The notes: a model not told the origin generated them from the letters alone. A stretch of 8,918 nt of DNA from Desulfobacteraceae bacterium (GCA_011389605.1 JAABTZ010000099.1:1-8918); one strand, 5' to 3'; counted from the stretch's first letter, positions 1-6,451 are shown. Numbers and translations are program-made.

Positions 1-1868
1 TTTAAGGACTCCGGAGCAAAATCATTCCACTGCCCGGCTTCTGTAAAGGGATAGGTCATGTTGGCAAGCATTGCCACATGAAAATGGGCTCCCCCCCCGT
101 TTTCAATGGAAAAAAATCCGCACTGATCCAGATACGGTCCAACAAGCCTGTCTTCGGCCAGCCGGAACCGGTTGCCGCTGTTGGACTGGGTAATATCCCG
201 GGTTGTGGTATCCGTGAAATGAACGATTCCCTCCAGCCGGGTTTGGCGAACCAGATCAAGAGCTGATTTGCGGTCCCGCCGTGGATAGGTCAGCACTTTG
301 TCCGACCGGTTTTTAAGATGCGGCAGCACAACCTCCAGGCGCCCTTCCCGCTTGTCGCTTCTGCCCCGGTAGTCTCCGAGTTCCACAAAGGGATTGTATC
401 CCCGGGCCGAAATTTCAGCCACCAGCCGGGAAATACGCAGGGCCTCGGGCTCGATATCCGAGTAAAACATCAGTTCCGGATGTTTTTCGATAAACCGCGT
501 GTCATAATCGCCGGCCACAAACACCGGGTGCCTTACTATCTGGCTGTGAAAGGAAATGGTTGTTTTCACCCCGCTGATCATGTATTCCCGAAGCGCCCGC
601 TGCATGAGCTTTACAGCCTTTTCCCAGGAATTGCCGTAGGTAATCAGCAATGAGGCGGCCGAGTCGTACTGGGAGGGGAATTCGTATCCCTCGGTAACGC
701 ATGAATCCAGACGCACGCCCTGGCCGCCGGGAGAAACGTAGCGGCTGAGCAGCCCGGAGTTGGGGGTGAAATCTTTTTGCGGATCCTCGCAGTTTATCCG
801 GCATTGCATTGCGTGCAGATACGGCACGGTAACCTGCTCGGAGAACCGGAGCCTGGCCCCGAAGGCCACGGCGATCTGCTCTTCGACAAGGTCTATTCCG
901 TAGCGGCATTCGGTGATGCCGTGTTCCACCTGCAGACGGGTGTTGACTTCTATCAGGCATGGATCAGCGTTTTGATCCAGCAGAAACTCCACAGTGGCCA
1001 GACTGTAATACCCAACTTCCATTACCAGCTGCCGGGAGTATTGTTTAAGGCGCTCGCGCAGCTCAGGTGTCATTTTAGGCCATGGTGAAGGCGTGATTTC
1101 TACCAGCTTCTGATGATTGCGCTGCACGCTGCAGTCACGCTCGTCAAAGGCAAAAACGTTGCCGTACTTGTCGGCAATTACCTGAATTTCAATGTGGCGC
1201 ACGCTGGGCAGGTATTTTTCCACATATACCCTGGGGTTGCCAAATGAGGCTTCGGCCATGACAGATGCTTTGTGAAAGGCAGATTCAAGTTCGCTTTCGG
1301 AATGGACTTCGTAGATACCCCTGCCTCCGCCTCCGCCTTCAGCCTTGAGCATTATGGGAAAACCGATTTTAGCGGCAACTTTTCGGGCTTCGGGAATGGT
1401 GACAGCGTCATCTGAGCCGGGCACAACCGGTACGCCCAGTTGCCGGGCCAGGCGTCGCACCGATACTTTGTTGCCAAGAATTTTCATGGCCTCCTGAGGC
1501 GGACCGATAAAAGTGATGCCGGCCTGCAGGCATTTGGCCGGAAACGTGTCGTCTTCAGCACCAAATCCCCATCCAGGGTGAATGCCTATTACTCCGCGTT
1601 CTTTTGCCTTTCGAACAATCCGATCAAGGTCCAGGTAGGCGTTGGGATCGTCTCCGAGAAGCATTAACTCATGGGCACCAAGGGTGGACGGCGAGGTCTT
1701 GTCCACGTCTGTTGCAGTCATTATGGCCACGGCTTCAAGCTGCTCTGAGATGGAACGGCTGATGCGCCGGGCCGGAATGCCGCGGTTGGCAATAAGAATT
1801 GGTTTTTTCTCGATTTCGGACTGAACCTGTGCAAATGTTTTAACCTTGGAAGAAGTTGCATAAGTCAT
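1..1868 (-). CDS. Biotin carboxylase-carboxyltransferase fusion, pyruvate carboxylase-like, 3' end outside the window
   Basis: Biotin-dependent carboxylase. The N-terminal half would carboxylate biotin using ATP and bicarbonate, and the second half would move the carboxyl group to an acceptor. The frame is open for 622 residues from ATG 1868 to the left edge. Biotin carboxylase signatures are IANRG (26-30), HPGWGFGAE (97-105), the ATP-grasp glycine loop KAEGGGGGRG (175-184), HQKLVEITPSP (252-262) and EVNTRLQVEH (307-316). These keep the Glu, Asn, Arg, Gln and Glu of the family's active-site strand. At about residue 549 an HMGL-like carboxyltransferase domain begins with DTTTRDITQS (553-562). 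It keeps the metal-site Asp and the Arg and Gln of the DTTFRDAHQ motif. The usual WGGATFD is replaced by GGGAHFH (591-597), so the acceptor may not be pyruvate. An AAAGG ribosome site lies 9-10 bases upstream. The biotin carrier domain is expected beyond the edge but not seen. A biotin ligase gene lies just upstream. Confidence 0.85.
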   Translation of the reverse strand, partial: MTYATSSKVKTFAQVQSEIEKKPILIANRGIPARRISRSISEQLEAVAIMTATDVDKTSPSTLGAHELMLLGDDPNAYLDLDRIVRKAKERGVIGIHPGWGFGAEDDTFPAKCLQAGITFIGPPQEAMKILGNKVSVRRLARQLGVPVVPGSDDAVTIPEARKVAAKIGFPIMLKAEGGGGGRGIYEVHSESELESAFHKASVMAEASFGNPRVYVEKYLPSVRHIEIQVIADKYGNVFAFDERDCSVQRNHQKLVEITPSPWPKMTPELRERLKQYSRQLVMEVGYYSLATVEFLLDQNADPCLIEVNTRLQVEHGITECRYGIDLVEEQIAVAFGARLRFSEQVTVPYLHAMQCRINCEDPQKDFTPNSGLLSRYVSPGGQGVRLDSCVTEGYEFPSQYDSAASLLITYGNSWEKAVKLMQRALREYMISGVKTTISFHSQIVRHPVFVAGDYDTRFIEKHPELMFYSDIEPEALRISRLVAEISARGYNPFVELGDYRGRSDKREGRLEVVLPHLKNRSDKVLTYPRRDRKSALDLVRQTRLEGIVHFTDTTTRDITQSNSGNRFRLAEDRLVGPYLDQCGFFSIENGGGAHFHVAMLANMTYPFTEAGQWNDFAPESL

Positions 1869-1901
1869 GTAAGATTACCTTTATAGCTTTAAAATCAAAA
1901 G

Positions 1902-1940
1902 TTTATAAATTATAAATAAAGTATTACTTGATGCACTCGT
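1902..1940 (-). promoter_or_regulatory. Candidate promoter of the biotin carboxylase gene
   Basis: A perfect TATAAT lies on the minus strand at 1914-1909, about 40 bases upstream of ATG 1868, in an AT-rich stretch between the repeat region and the gene. No good -35 hexamer is found 16-18 bases upstream. This is therefore only a weak candidate, and AT-rich sequence can give such a match by chance. Confidence 0.25.
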
Positions 1941-2180
1941 AAAAACTCGCTTCCCAAATGGCGTCGTAAAAAGCTCTCTATTTTGCCACTGCTGAATTTT
2001 TGCAAAAAGCAAATCCGTAAGTTCCCTGGCTGATCGGCGGCACGAAAAAAGGAGTTTCCTCGCTCCAGGAGCCTTCTGGAGACTCGATTTCCGCTCGGAA
2101 ACCCCTTTTTCCGCACCGCCGTAAGGGCAACGAAGTGCAATTTCGTCAGAGAGCAAAAAAAAGTTTTCTCTAAAGTATCC

Positions 2181-2198
2181 CCCGGGCCGAGGCCCGGG
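2181..2198. repeat. GC-rich perfect hairpin
   Basis: CCCGGGCC and GGCCCGGG form an 8-bp all-GC stem around a two-base GA centre, inside the composite repeat and downstream of the biotin ligase stop. It would be very stable in RNA. No U-run follows directly on either strand, so it is not a classical intrinsic terminator. It could still pause transcription or protect a 3' end. Confidence 0.6.
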
Positions 2199-2211
2199 AC
2201 CGAGATATAAC

Positions 2212-2265
2212 AGTAACTTTTTTTTGAAGTTACTTAAAAGTTCAAGATCTTGGACTTTTTAAGGG
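2212..2265. repeat. Two tandem hairpins at the end of the composite repeat
   Basis: AGTAACTT (2212-2219) pairs with AAGTTACT (2227-2234) across a T-rich loop. Directly next to it, CTTAAAAGTTCAAG (2233-2246) pairs with CTTGGACTTTTTAAG (2249-2263), making an almost continuous 14-15 bp stem. On the minus strand the second hairpin lies just downstream of the biotin ligase stop codon. It may act as an RNA 3'-end structure. No mapped function is visible. Confidence 0.5.
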
Positions 2266-2276
2266 CCATCACTATT

Positions 2277-3224
2277 TTAAGTATCAATATTTTCTTTGGG
2301 AAGTATACTGCCTGTATAAAGTACGTTTGTTTTACCACTGATACGCACTATCAACCCCCCGTCGGCGGAAATCCCCCGGAGTTGGCCCAGGACTGCCTCT
2401 TTTGTGCCGCGGCGTATGGTCACTTGCCGGCCGAGCCAGGCCAGGCGTTTTTGAAGCTGCATTACAAACTCCTCCGGCGCCAGGGTGGAAATCTGATGCT
2501 CAAGCCTCTTTCGCCCTGCTTGAGCAAGGCGCAGAAACAATTCCAAAGGCGTTATATCAAATCCCAGATCCGACAGACTTGCGGCCGGAAGTGCGAATTG
2601 ATCTGTTAACCGCTCCCTTGGCGGGGCAGAAGCAAGGTTGACACCTATGCCAACAACAAGGCGGCCGCCCCGGCTTTCCACAAGTATGCCGCAGACTTTG
2701 TGGTCGTCGGCAAGCAGATCATTGGGCCATTTTATGCGGATATCAACTCCAAAGGATTCCAGCGCTGATGCCACAAGATCCCCTGCAAGAAGAGAGGCCA
2801 TGGCCTGCCATCCAGGCCGGGCCCCGGCAATTGATTCCAGCTCCGGCCAGTACCAGGAAACATAAAGATTGCCAGGAGGCGAAATCCAGGCTCGCTCCAT
2901 CTGGCCCCTGCCCTTTTGCTGCTCTGCTGCCATCAGGCAATCCCATGGCGAAAGCCCGCAGATATCCGTTAATTGCCGCACACAATCCATGGTTGAAGCA
3001 CATCTGCCGCAGACAAGAATTGAACTTTCAGCCGAAGCTGTCCCGGAACACCATATCCGCAAGGGACCGGCGTTACTATTTGCATCAGCTTCGGTCAAAG
3101 ACCAGGGAGAAAAGCTTTTAATATCTTTTTCCCAGGCCGGATGGCACATTGCCAGACTGTCTGGGTCCGTGGCATCAAACAGCTGATTTATGCCTGAGCC
3201 AAGAAGGTATAATCCTGGTTCCAT
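2277..3224 (-). CDS. birA: Biotin--[biotin carboxyl-carrier protein] ligase without an HTH domain
   Basis: Activates biotin to biotinyl-5'-AMP and transfers it to the lysine of biotin carrier domains, in the cytoplasm. From ATG 3224 the protein has 315 residues. The catalytic motifs are ordered as in the family: STMD (77-80), the biotin/AMP loop GRGQMERAW (105-113) followed by SPPGNLYVSW, KWPNDLL (165-171), the catalytic-type lysine in KVCGILVE (176-183), and GIGVNL (192-197). A small C-terminal domain follows (about 267-310). There is no winged-helix DNA-binding domain. Instead, residues 1-75 form an unrecognised extension with C59 and a CGRC pair (72-75), so autorepression as in E. coli BirA is unlikely. 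The frame runs open to 3458, but that part is repeat sequence. ATG 3224 is where homology-like sequence can begin, behind a weak AGGG. The next gene is a biotin carboxylase, its likely client. Confidence 0.9.
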   Translation of the reverse strand: MEPGLYLLGSGINQLFDATDPDSLAMCHPAWEKDIKSFSPWSLTEADANSNAGPLRIWCSGTASAESSILVCGRCASTMDCVRQLTDICGLSPWDCLMAAEQQKGRGQMERAWISPPGNLYVSWYWPELESIAGARPGWQAMASLLAGDLVASALESFGVDIRIKWPNDLLADDHKVCGILVESRGGRLVVGIGVNLASAPPRERLTDQFALPAASLSDLGFDITPLELFLRLAQAGRKRLEHQISTLAPEEFVMQLQKRLAWLGRQVTIRRGTKEAVLGQLRGISADGGLIVRISGKTNVLYTGSILPKENIDT

Positions 3225-3253
3225 GATTGTTGCCCTGCTGCAAAAAAAACTTA

Positions 3254-3396
3254 GACGACTTCGTAAAAAGCTCTCTATTCCGCCACTGCTGAATTTTTGC
3301 AAAAAGCAAATCCGTAAGCTCCCTGGCTGATCGGCGTCACGAAAACTTGAACTTTTTACGGCCCAATCTGAAATCAGACTTTTTACGAGTTTGTCA
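3254..3396. repeat. Foldback repeat element, NifX-like to biotin ligase gap
   Basis: About 143 bp with inverted ends: GACGACTTCGTAAAAAG at the left, and ACTTTTTACGAGTTTGTCA at the right, which reads TGACAAACTCGTAAAAAGT on the other strand. The left 85 bases match 1964-2048 (81 of 85). The right 51 bases match 5150-5200 (47 of 51). The copy is therefore a join of two modules found apart elsewhere in the window. It lies immediately upstream of the biotin ligase start and extends that reading frame artificially. Confidence 0.75.
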
Positions 3397-3515
3397 ATTT
3401 TGACTCCCGGACAAATAATACAGCGTTCTTTTTTCCTAAACCCGTACAAAATTGTCAAGTAAATTGTGTTTTTTGGATAATTCAGGTGAGGGTGAAGATG
3501 AAATGATTTTTCTCT

Positions 3516-3914
3516 CTATTTGAGCGCATCCCTTACAGCCCTGGACACACTTCCACGGGTTTCAATGGCAGAGATTTGATTTTGTTTAAGATTTCCCATA
3601 AGATTTTTATCGATATTGCCGCTGATTAGGATTTTGGTTTTTTTTTCAGCAAGCCATGCCGCCAGAGCCCGGTCGGCTCCGGCATCCCGCCTGATCGGAA
3701 ATGAGTGGGTTTCGACAAGATTTCCATCACCGTTGAAAATGAGTATGAAAGGCGCCCGTTCAGCCCTCTGGCTGACAGAAGCCCCCGGCAGGTCGCTTTC
3801 GGCTGTAACGGCGATTGTCGGTTCCGGCCCCCCTGTTTCCGCAATTGATACAGGAACCCCAAGCATCACGGAGATCAAAAACAAAATTATTATTGTTGCA
3901 GGTATTGATTTCAT
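3516..3914 (-). CDS. Secreted NifX/NafY-like (dinitrogenase iron-molybdenum cofactor family) protein
   Basis: A 132-residue protein. A signal peptide is clear: K2, a hydrophobic stretch at about 5-20 and a likely cleavage after SIA (23-25). The mature part looks like one NifX-type domain (family PF02579): TIAVTAESD (33-41), FILIFNGDGNLVETHSFP (56-73), AGADRALAAWLAEKKTKILI (78-97), then SGNIDKNLMGNLKQNQISAI (98-117) and a terminal helix. In that family the domain binds iron-molybdenum or iron-sulfur cofactors in the cytoplasm. Export is unusual, and no nif gene is nearby, so cofactor binding is not shown and the role is unknown. ATG 3914 is preceded by a strong AAAGGAG at six bases. The frame is open to 4130, but the extra part is repeat sequence without its own good ribosome site. 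Confidence 0.75.
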   Translation of the reverse strand: MKSIPATIIILFLISVMLGVPVSIAETGGPEPTIAVTAESDLPGASVSQRAERAPFILIFNGDGNLVETHSFPIRRDAGADRALAAWLAEKKTKILISGNIDKNLMGNLKQNQISAIETRGSVSRAVRDALK

Positions 3915-3950
3915 CTTCGCTCCTTTGTATCCGCTTTTACAGACAATGCT

Positions 3951-4129
3951 TGATGGCGCCGAAACAAGCTGCTTATCCAGCCAGGACGGTGTTTTTGCAG
4001 AAAAGGAAATCCATAGGCGTCCTGGCCGACCGGCGGCGGGGAAAAGGAGTTTCCTGGCTCCAGGAGCCTCCTGTAGACTCAATTTCCACGTACGGTGTGA
4101 AACACAGAGAGCTTTTTGCAGCGCCATCA
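3951..4129. repeat. Foldback repeat element, hydrolase to NifX-like gap
   Basis: A 179-bp element with inverted ends TGATGGCGCCGAAACAAGC (3951-3969) and GCTTTTTGCAGCGCCATCA (4111-4129). The ends agree at 16 of 19 positions, with the outer nine exact. The block 4046-4087 matches 2051-2092 at 38 of 42 positions, and the stretch before it resembles 1996-2050 more loosely. The terminal TCA at 4127-4129 is the stop codon (TGA on the minus strand) of the hydrolase gene. No flanking target duplication is apparent. Confidence 0.75.
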
Positions 4130-4993
4130 TGTTTCTTTTAAAAATTCATTCATAAGCAGCGCCACTTCCCGTGGTTTTTCTTCCTGCACAAAATGCCCTG
4201 TCTGCAGGGATTTTACCTCAACAGAGTCAAAGCCATCCTCGATATGGTTTAAAAATTCGGGAATAATAACCGAATCTTTATTGCCATGAATATAAAGAGC
4301 AGGCATTGGAAATTTCTCTGCCCCCAGTTCTGCCCAGTGTGGTGCATCAAGCCGCATGGCTCGATAGTAGGAGGCAGCAGTGGCCGGTGTGTTCTCAATG
4401 CTGTAGCAGCGGATGTATTCCTCAATGGCTTCGGCCGGGATGGTGCCATCCTGACCGGCTTTGCCAAAAAAATAACGGATCCAGACCTCTTCATTGCCTT
4501 TGATCATGGCCTCGGGCAATTTTGGCTGCTGCTGGAAATATTGATACCAGAATGCAATTCCGCCCTTGCTGAATATAATCTTTCTTGCTTCAAGTGTTCC
4601 CGCAGGATTGGTCAGCACGGCAATATTCATAATAACCAGCCGTTTTACCCGTTGAGGAATAAGAAGTGCCATCTCCTGGGCCACCATACCGCCCCAATCG
4701 TGGCCGGCCAGAAAAAAATGATCAATTTCAAGAGTATCCAGAAGCTCTATGATATCTTTGGCCAGCTCCACTTTCTGGTAAGCCTTAAGATCCAGGGTTC
4801 GCTCACTGTCGCCAAGTCCCCGCAGATCCGGGGCAATCACGCGCAGAGCCGGATCCAGGTGGGCTGCAACGCCTTGCCAGCAATAGGAAGTTTCCGGCCA
4901 TCCATGAAGCATGACAACCGGGACTCCGTTTTGATTGCCCCCTTGCCTGATATTAAATTCACCCCGAGGCAGGTTGATTTTTCTTGTCTTCAT
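4127..4993 (-). CDS. Alpha/beta hydrolase, epoxide hydrolase/haloalkane dehalogenase type
   Basis: A 288-residue soluble alpha/beta hydrolase. The oxyanion motif HGWPE is at 30-34, the nucleophile elbow GHDWGG at 97-102 makes D99 the nucleophile, the probable acid is D240 in GNKDS, and the base is H267 in TGHFVQEEKP. An aspartate nucleophile with HGWPE is typical of epoxide hydrolases and haloacid or haloalkane dehalogenases, not of serine esterases. The cap (about 130-220) carries tyrosines (Y150, Y152, Y209, Y210) that could serve as ring-opening residues. This favours an epoxide hydrolase, but the substrate cannot be read from sequence. ATG 4993 is preceded by a very strong AAAGGAGGGG. The stop codon falls exactly on the last three bases of the repeat element at 3951-4129, so the final residues may have been set by that insertion. 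Confidence 0.88.
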   Translation of the reverse strand: MKTRKINLPRGEFNIRQGGNQNGVPVVMLHGWPETSYCWQGVAAHLDPALRVIAPDLRGLGDSERTLDLKAYQKVELAKDIIELLDTLEIDHFFLAGHDWGGMVAQEMALLIPQRVKRLVIMNIAVLTNPAGTLEARKIIFSKGGIAFWYQYFQQQPKLPEAMIKGNEEVWIRYFFGKAGQDGTIPAEAIEEYIRCYSIENTPATAASYYRAMRLDAPHWAELGAEKFPMPALYIHGNKDSVIIPEFLNHIEDGFDSVEVKSLQTGHFVQEEKPREVALLMNEFLKET

Positions 4994-5046
4994 ATTATCA
5001 CCCCTCCTTTATTGCCGTAAAACATTTCATGCGATGCCTGAGTTAT

Positions 5047-5200
5047 TGATGGCACCGTAAAAGTCCAATATCTGCGTTACGCGCAATTTCTGAAGAATTT
5101 CACGTACGGCTAAGTACTCTGCATTCTTCGAAATCGCGCAAGCCTTGATCTTGAACTTTTTACGGCGCCATCTGAAAACCGACTTTTTACGAGTTTGTCA
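5047..5200. repeat. Foldback repeat element, flavoprotein to hydrolase gap
   Basis: About 154 bp. The left end TGATGGCACCGTAAAAGTCC (5047-5066) is inverted at 5151-5172, which ends GCGCCATC. A 28-base tail follows that ends ACGAGTTTGTCA at 5200. Inner arms GCGCAATTTCTGAAGAAT (5081-5098) and ATTCTTCGAAATCGCGC (5123-5139) extend the foldback. The block 5150-5200 matches 3346-3396 (47 of 51). The nine bases AGTTATTGA occur at 5041-5049 and again at 5200-5208, which could reflect a target duplication of GTTAT next to TGA...TCA ends. Confidence 0.75.
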
Positions 5201-5262
5201 GTTATTGACCCACTACCTATATGAATTCCACTTTTCTGGTAAGGCAACTCAGGTGATTCCAA

Positions 5263-6375
5263 TCAGGCCATAAATTTATTTTGCATGCCCCCAATAACAT
5301 CTTCGGCCTCTTTTACGATGGCCTTTACCATATCGTCTACCGCCGGCATGTCATTTATGCGCTGGGCTACTTCGCCGGCTGCCATGAGCGCCTTTTCCTC
5401 ATTGCCCTCATATGTAGCTTTGATTGACTCAATTTCATAATCAATCAAAGACATGTCCATGTTGGTATAGTCATCCGGCATTCCCAGAAACACACCGGGC
5501 GATTTCTTCAGGGTGTTTACTGCGTGCTCTTCACTGCGGGGATTTCTCAGCCAGCGGGCGGGCCCCACAAAGCCACGCGCAATCAGGGTGCCGCGATCAC
5601 CGGCTTTAACCACGCTTTCTTTCCATATCTGATGAAAATCACTTTCCCGGGTTGCCAGAAAACGCGTTCCCATCAACACACCGTCTGCCCCCAGCGCCAG
5701 GGCAGCAACCAGGCTTTTGCCATCGGAAATACCCCCGGCGCCAACCACCATTGTATTTTCATCAGAGACCGCATCGGCAACCGCCGGAATCAAAACCATT
5801 GAATGCAAAGGTTCCCAATGCGTATGAAAGCCACCCTCATGACCTGAGGCGACAACCACGTCAACACCGGCCTTTTTGCATCGCTGGGCAGCCCGGACTG
5901 AAGGGATAACATGAATCCATTTAAACCCTGCTCCCTTGATTTTTTCACCCCAGCCCATTGGATCTCCGGCAGAAGTGTAAATTACTTTCAGGTGATTTTT
6001 GATATCAGGATTTTCTTCCCTTACCTTTATGGCTGTTTCGATCATGATGTTTGCCTGCTCCTTGAGTTCAGCAGACACCATTATATTGGGACCAAAGACT
6101 CCGTCCTTGTCCTTGACAAGACGATAAGTTCGTTTCAAAACCTTTTCAAATACAGTTGCCATGTCATCTTCGGGATCTGCTTCGCCGGTTTCGCAAAATG
6201 CATTGTAAACCCAAGGCTGGTCTTCCTTGCTGAAAAGACCACTGGTGGAAAGCAGCCCCAGAACACCTGCGTTTGCCGCTGCCACGCAAAGGTTGTTGTT
6301 TGAAAACGGCCCCATGCCGGCCTGGATAATGGGGTATTTGATACCTAACAGCTTGCAAAGTCTTGAATTTAACAT
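5263..6375 (-). CDS. Nitronate monooxygenase/2-nitropropane dioxygenase family FMN protein
   Basis: A 370-residue TIM-barrel flavoprotein of the nitronate monooxygenase / FabK-like group. Features seen: the N-terminal strand PIIQAGMG (15-22), the substrate-loop motif SGHEGGFH (177-184) with the family's catalytic-type H179, the phosphate-binding GAGGISDGKS (212-221), and GADGVLMGTRFLAT (229-242), which completes the FMN site. The region 50-100 and the tail beyond 300 make it longer than the usual 310-330 residues. The family oxidises nitronates or reduces enoyl thioesters. In an anaerobe an oxygen-dependent activity is doubtful, so the reaction is left open. Start ATG 6375 was chosen over the TTG two codons upstream, because GGGAG lies eight bases before the ATG but only two before the TTG. 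It is divergent from the regulator at 6720 and is the first gene of the minus-strand set. Confidence 0.87.
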   Translation of the reverse strand: MLNSRLCKLLGIKYPIIQAGMGPFSNNNLCVAAANAGVLGLLSTSGLFSKEDQPWVYNAFCETGEADPEDDMATVFEKVLKRTYRLVKDKDGVFGPNIMVSAELKEQANIMIETAIKVREENPDIKNHLKVIYTSAGDPMGWGEKIKGAGFKWIHVIPSVRAAQRCKKAGVDVVVASGHEGGFHTHWEPLHSMVLIPAVADAVSDENTMVVGAGGISDGKSLVAALALGADGVLMGTRFLATRESDFHQIWKESVVKAGDRGTLIARGFVGPARWLRNPRSEEHAVNTLKKSPGVFLGMPDDYTNMDMSLIDYEIESIKATYEGNEEKALMAAGEVAQRINDMPAVDDMVKAIVKEAEDVIGGMQNKFMA

Positions 6376-6413
6376 GATCAATTCTCCCTTTTCTTCAGTG
6401 TTGTCAACCAGTG

Positions 6414-6451
6414 CAGATGCATTATATAGCGTAAAATAGTTTTACAAAATG
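6414..6451 (-). promoter_or_regulatory. Candidate promoter and palindromic operator for the flavoprotein gene
   Basis: A perfect TATAAT lies on the minus strand at 6426-6421, about 45 bases upstream of ATG 6375. Just upstream of it, where a promoter spacer would be, sits the perfect palindrome GTAAAATAGTTTTAC (6431-6445, six-base arms, three-base centre). The -35 region is poor (TTGTAA or TTTGTA at about 6447). A weak -35 with a palindrome in the spacer is the usual layout for MerR-type activation, and it also fits TetR-type repression. The regulator encoded at 6720 is the obvious candidate to bind here, by inference only. Confidence 0.5.

Larger units (their letters stand above)
1929..2271. 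repeat. Composite foldback repeat element, biotin ligase to carboxylase gap
   Basis: This non-coding stretch fills most of the 408-base gap between the biotin ligase and the carboxylase. Its outer ends are inverted: TGATGCACTCGTAAAAAC at 1929-1946 and GGACTTTTTAAGGGCCATCA ending at 2271. A second end-like motif, ATGGCGTCGTAAAAAGC, starts near 1958, which suggests a nested or doubled element. The block 1964-2048 matches 3261-3345 at 81 of 85 positions. The block 2051-2092 matches 4046-4087 at 38 of 42. The right half holds several hairpins, given separately. The right end stops five bases short of the ligase stop codon. No transposase or target duplication is visible. Confidence 0.75.

Noticed and set aside
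502..960. 152-codon minus-strand frame
   Set aside because: It is out of frame with the biotin carboxylase, which is continuous across this stretch with its motifs in order.
1881..2156. Minus-strand open frames of 76-91 codons in the 1869-2276 gap
   Set aside because: They lie in the repeat. Their peptide (APGARKLLF and similar) resembles that of another repeat copy only because the DNA is repeated. No ribosome site is convincing.
2181..2198. GC hairpin as an intrinsic terminator
   Set aside because: No T-run follows the stem closely on either strand.
3225..3458. Upstream extension of the biotin ligase frame to an earlier start
   Set aside because: The extra 78 codons are repeat-element sequence shared with other gaps, and the ligase motifs begin only after ATG 3224.
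3440..3460. TTGACA on the minus strand (3458-3453) as a biotin ligase promoter
   Set aside because: No acceptable -10 hexamer lies 16-18 bases downstream, so it is not called.
3915..4130. Upstream extension of the NifX-like frame
   Set aside because: It is repeat sequence overlapping the hydrolase stop. ATG 3914 has a strong AAAGGAG and starts a clear signal peptide.
4286..5020. 244-codon plus-strand frame opposite the hydrolase
   Set aside because: It is antisense to a gene with intact catalytic motifs and strong ribosome site, and its product resembles nothing recognisable.
1929..5200. CRISPR array or tandem repeat as the explanation for the repeated sequence
   Set aside because: The copies are separated by genes, have inverted ends and differ in length, with no regular spacers.
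6376..6381. TTG 6381 as the flavoprotein start
   Set aside because: Only two bases separate it from GGGAGAA, while ATG 6375 has normal spacing.
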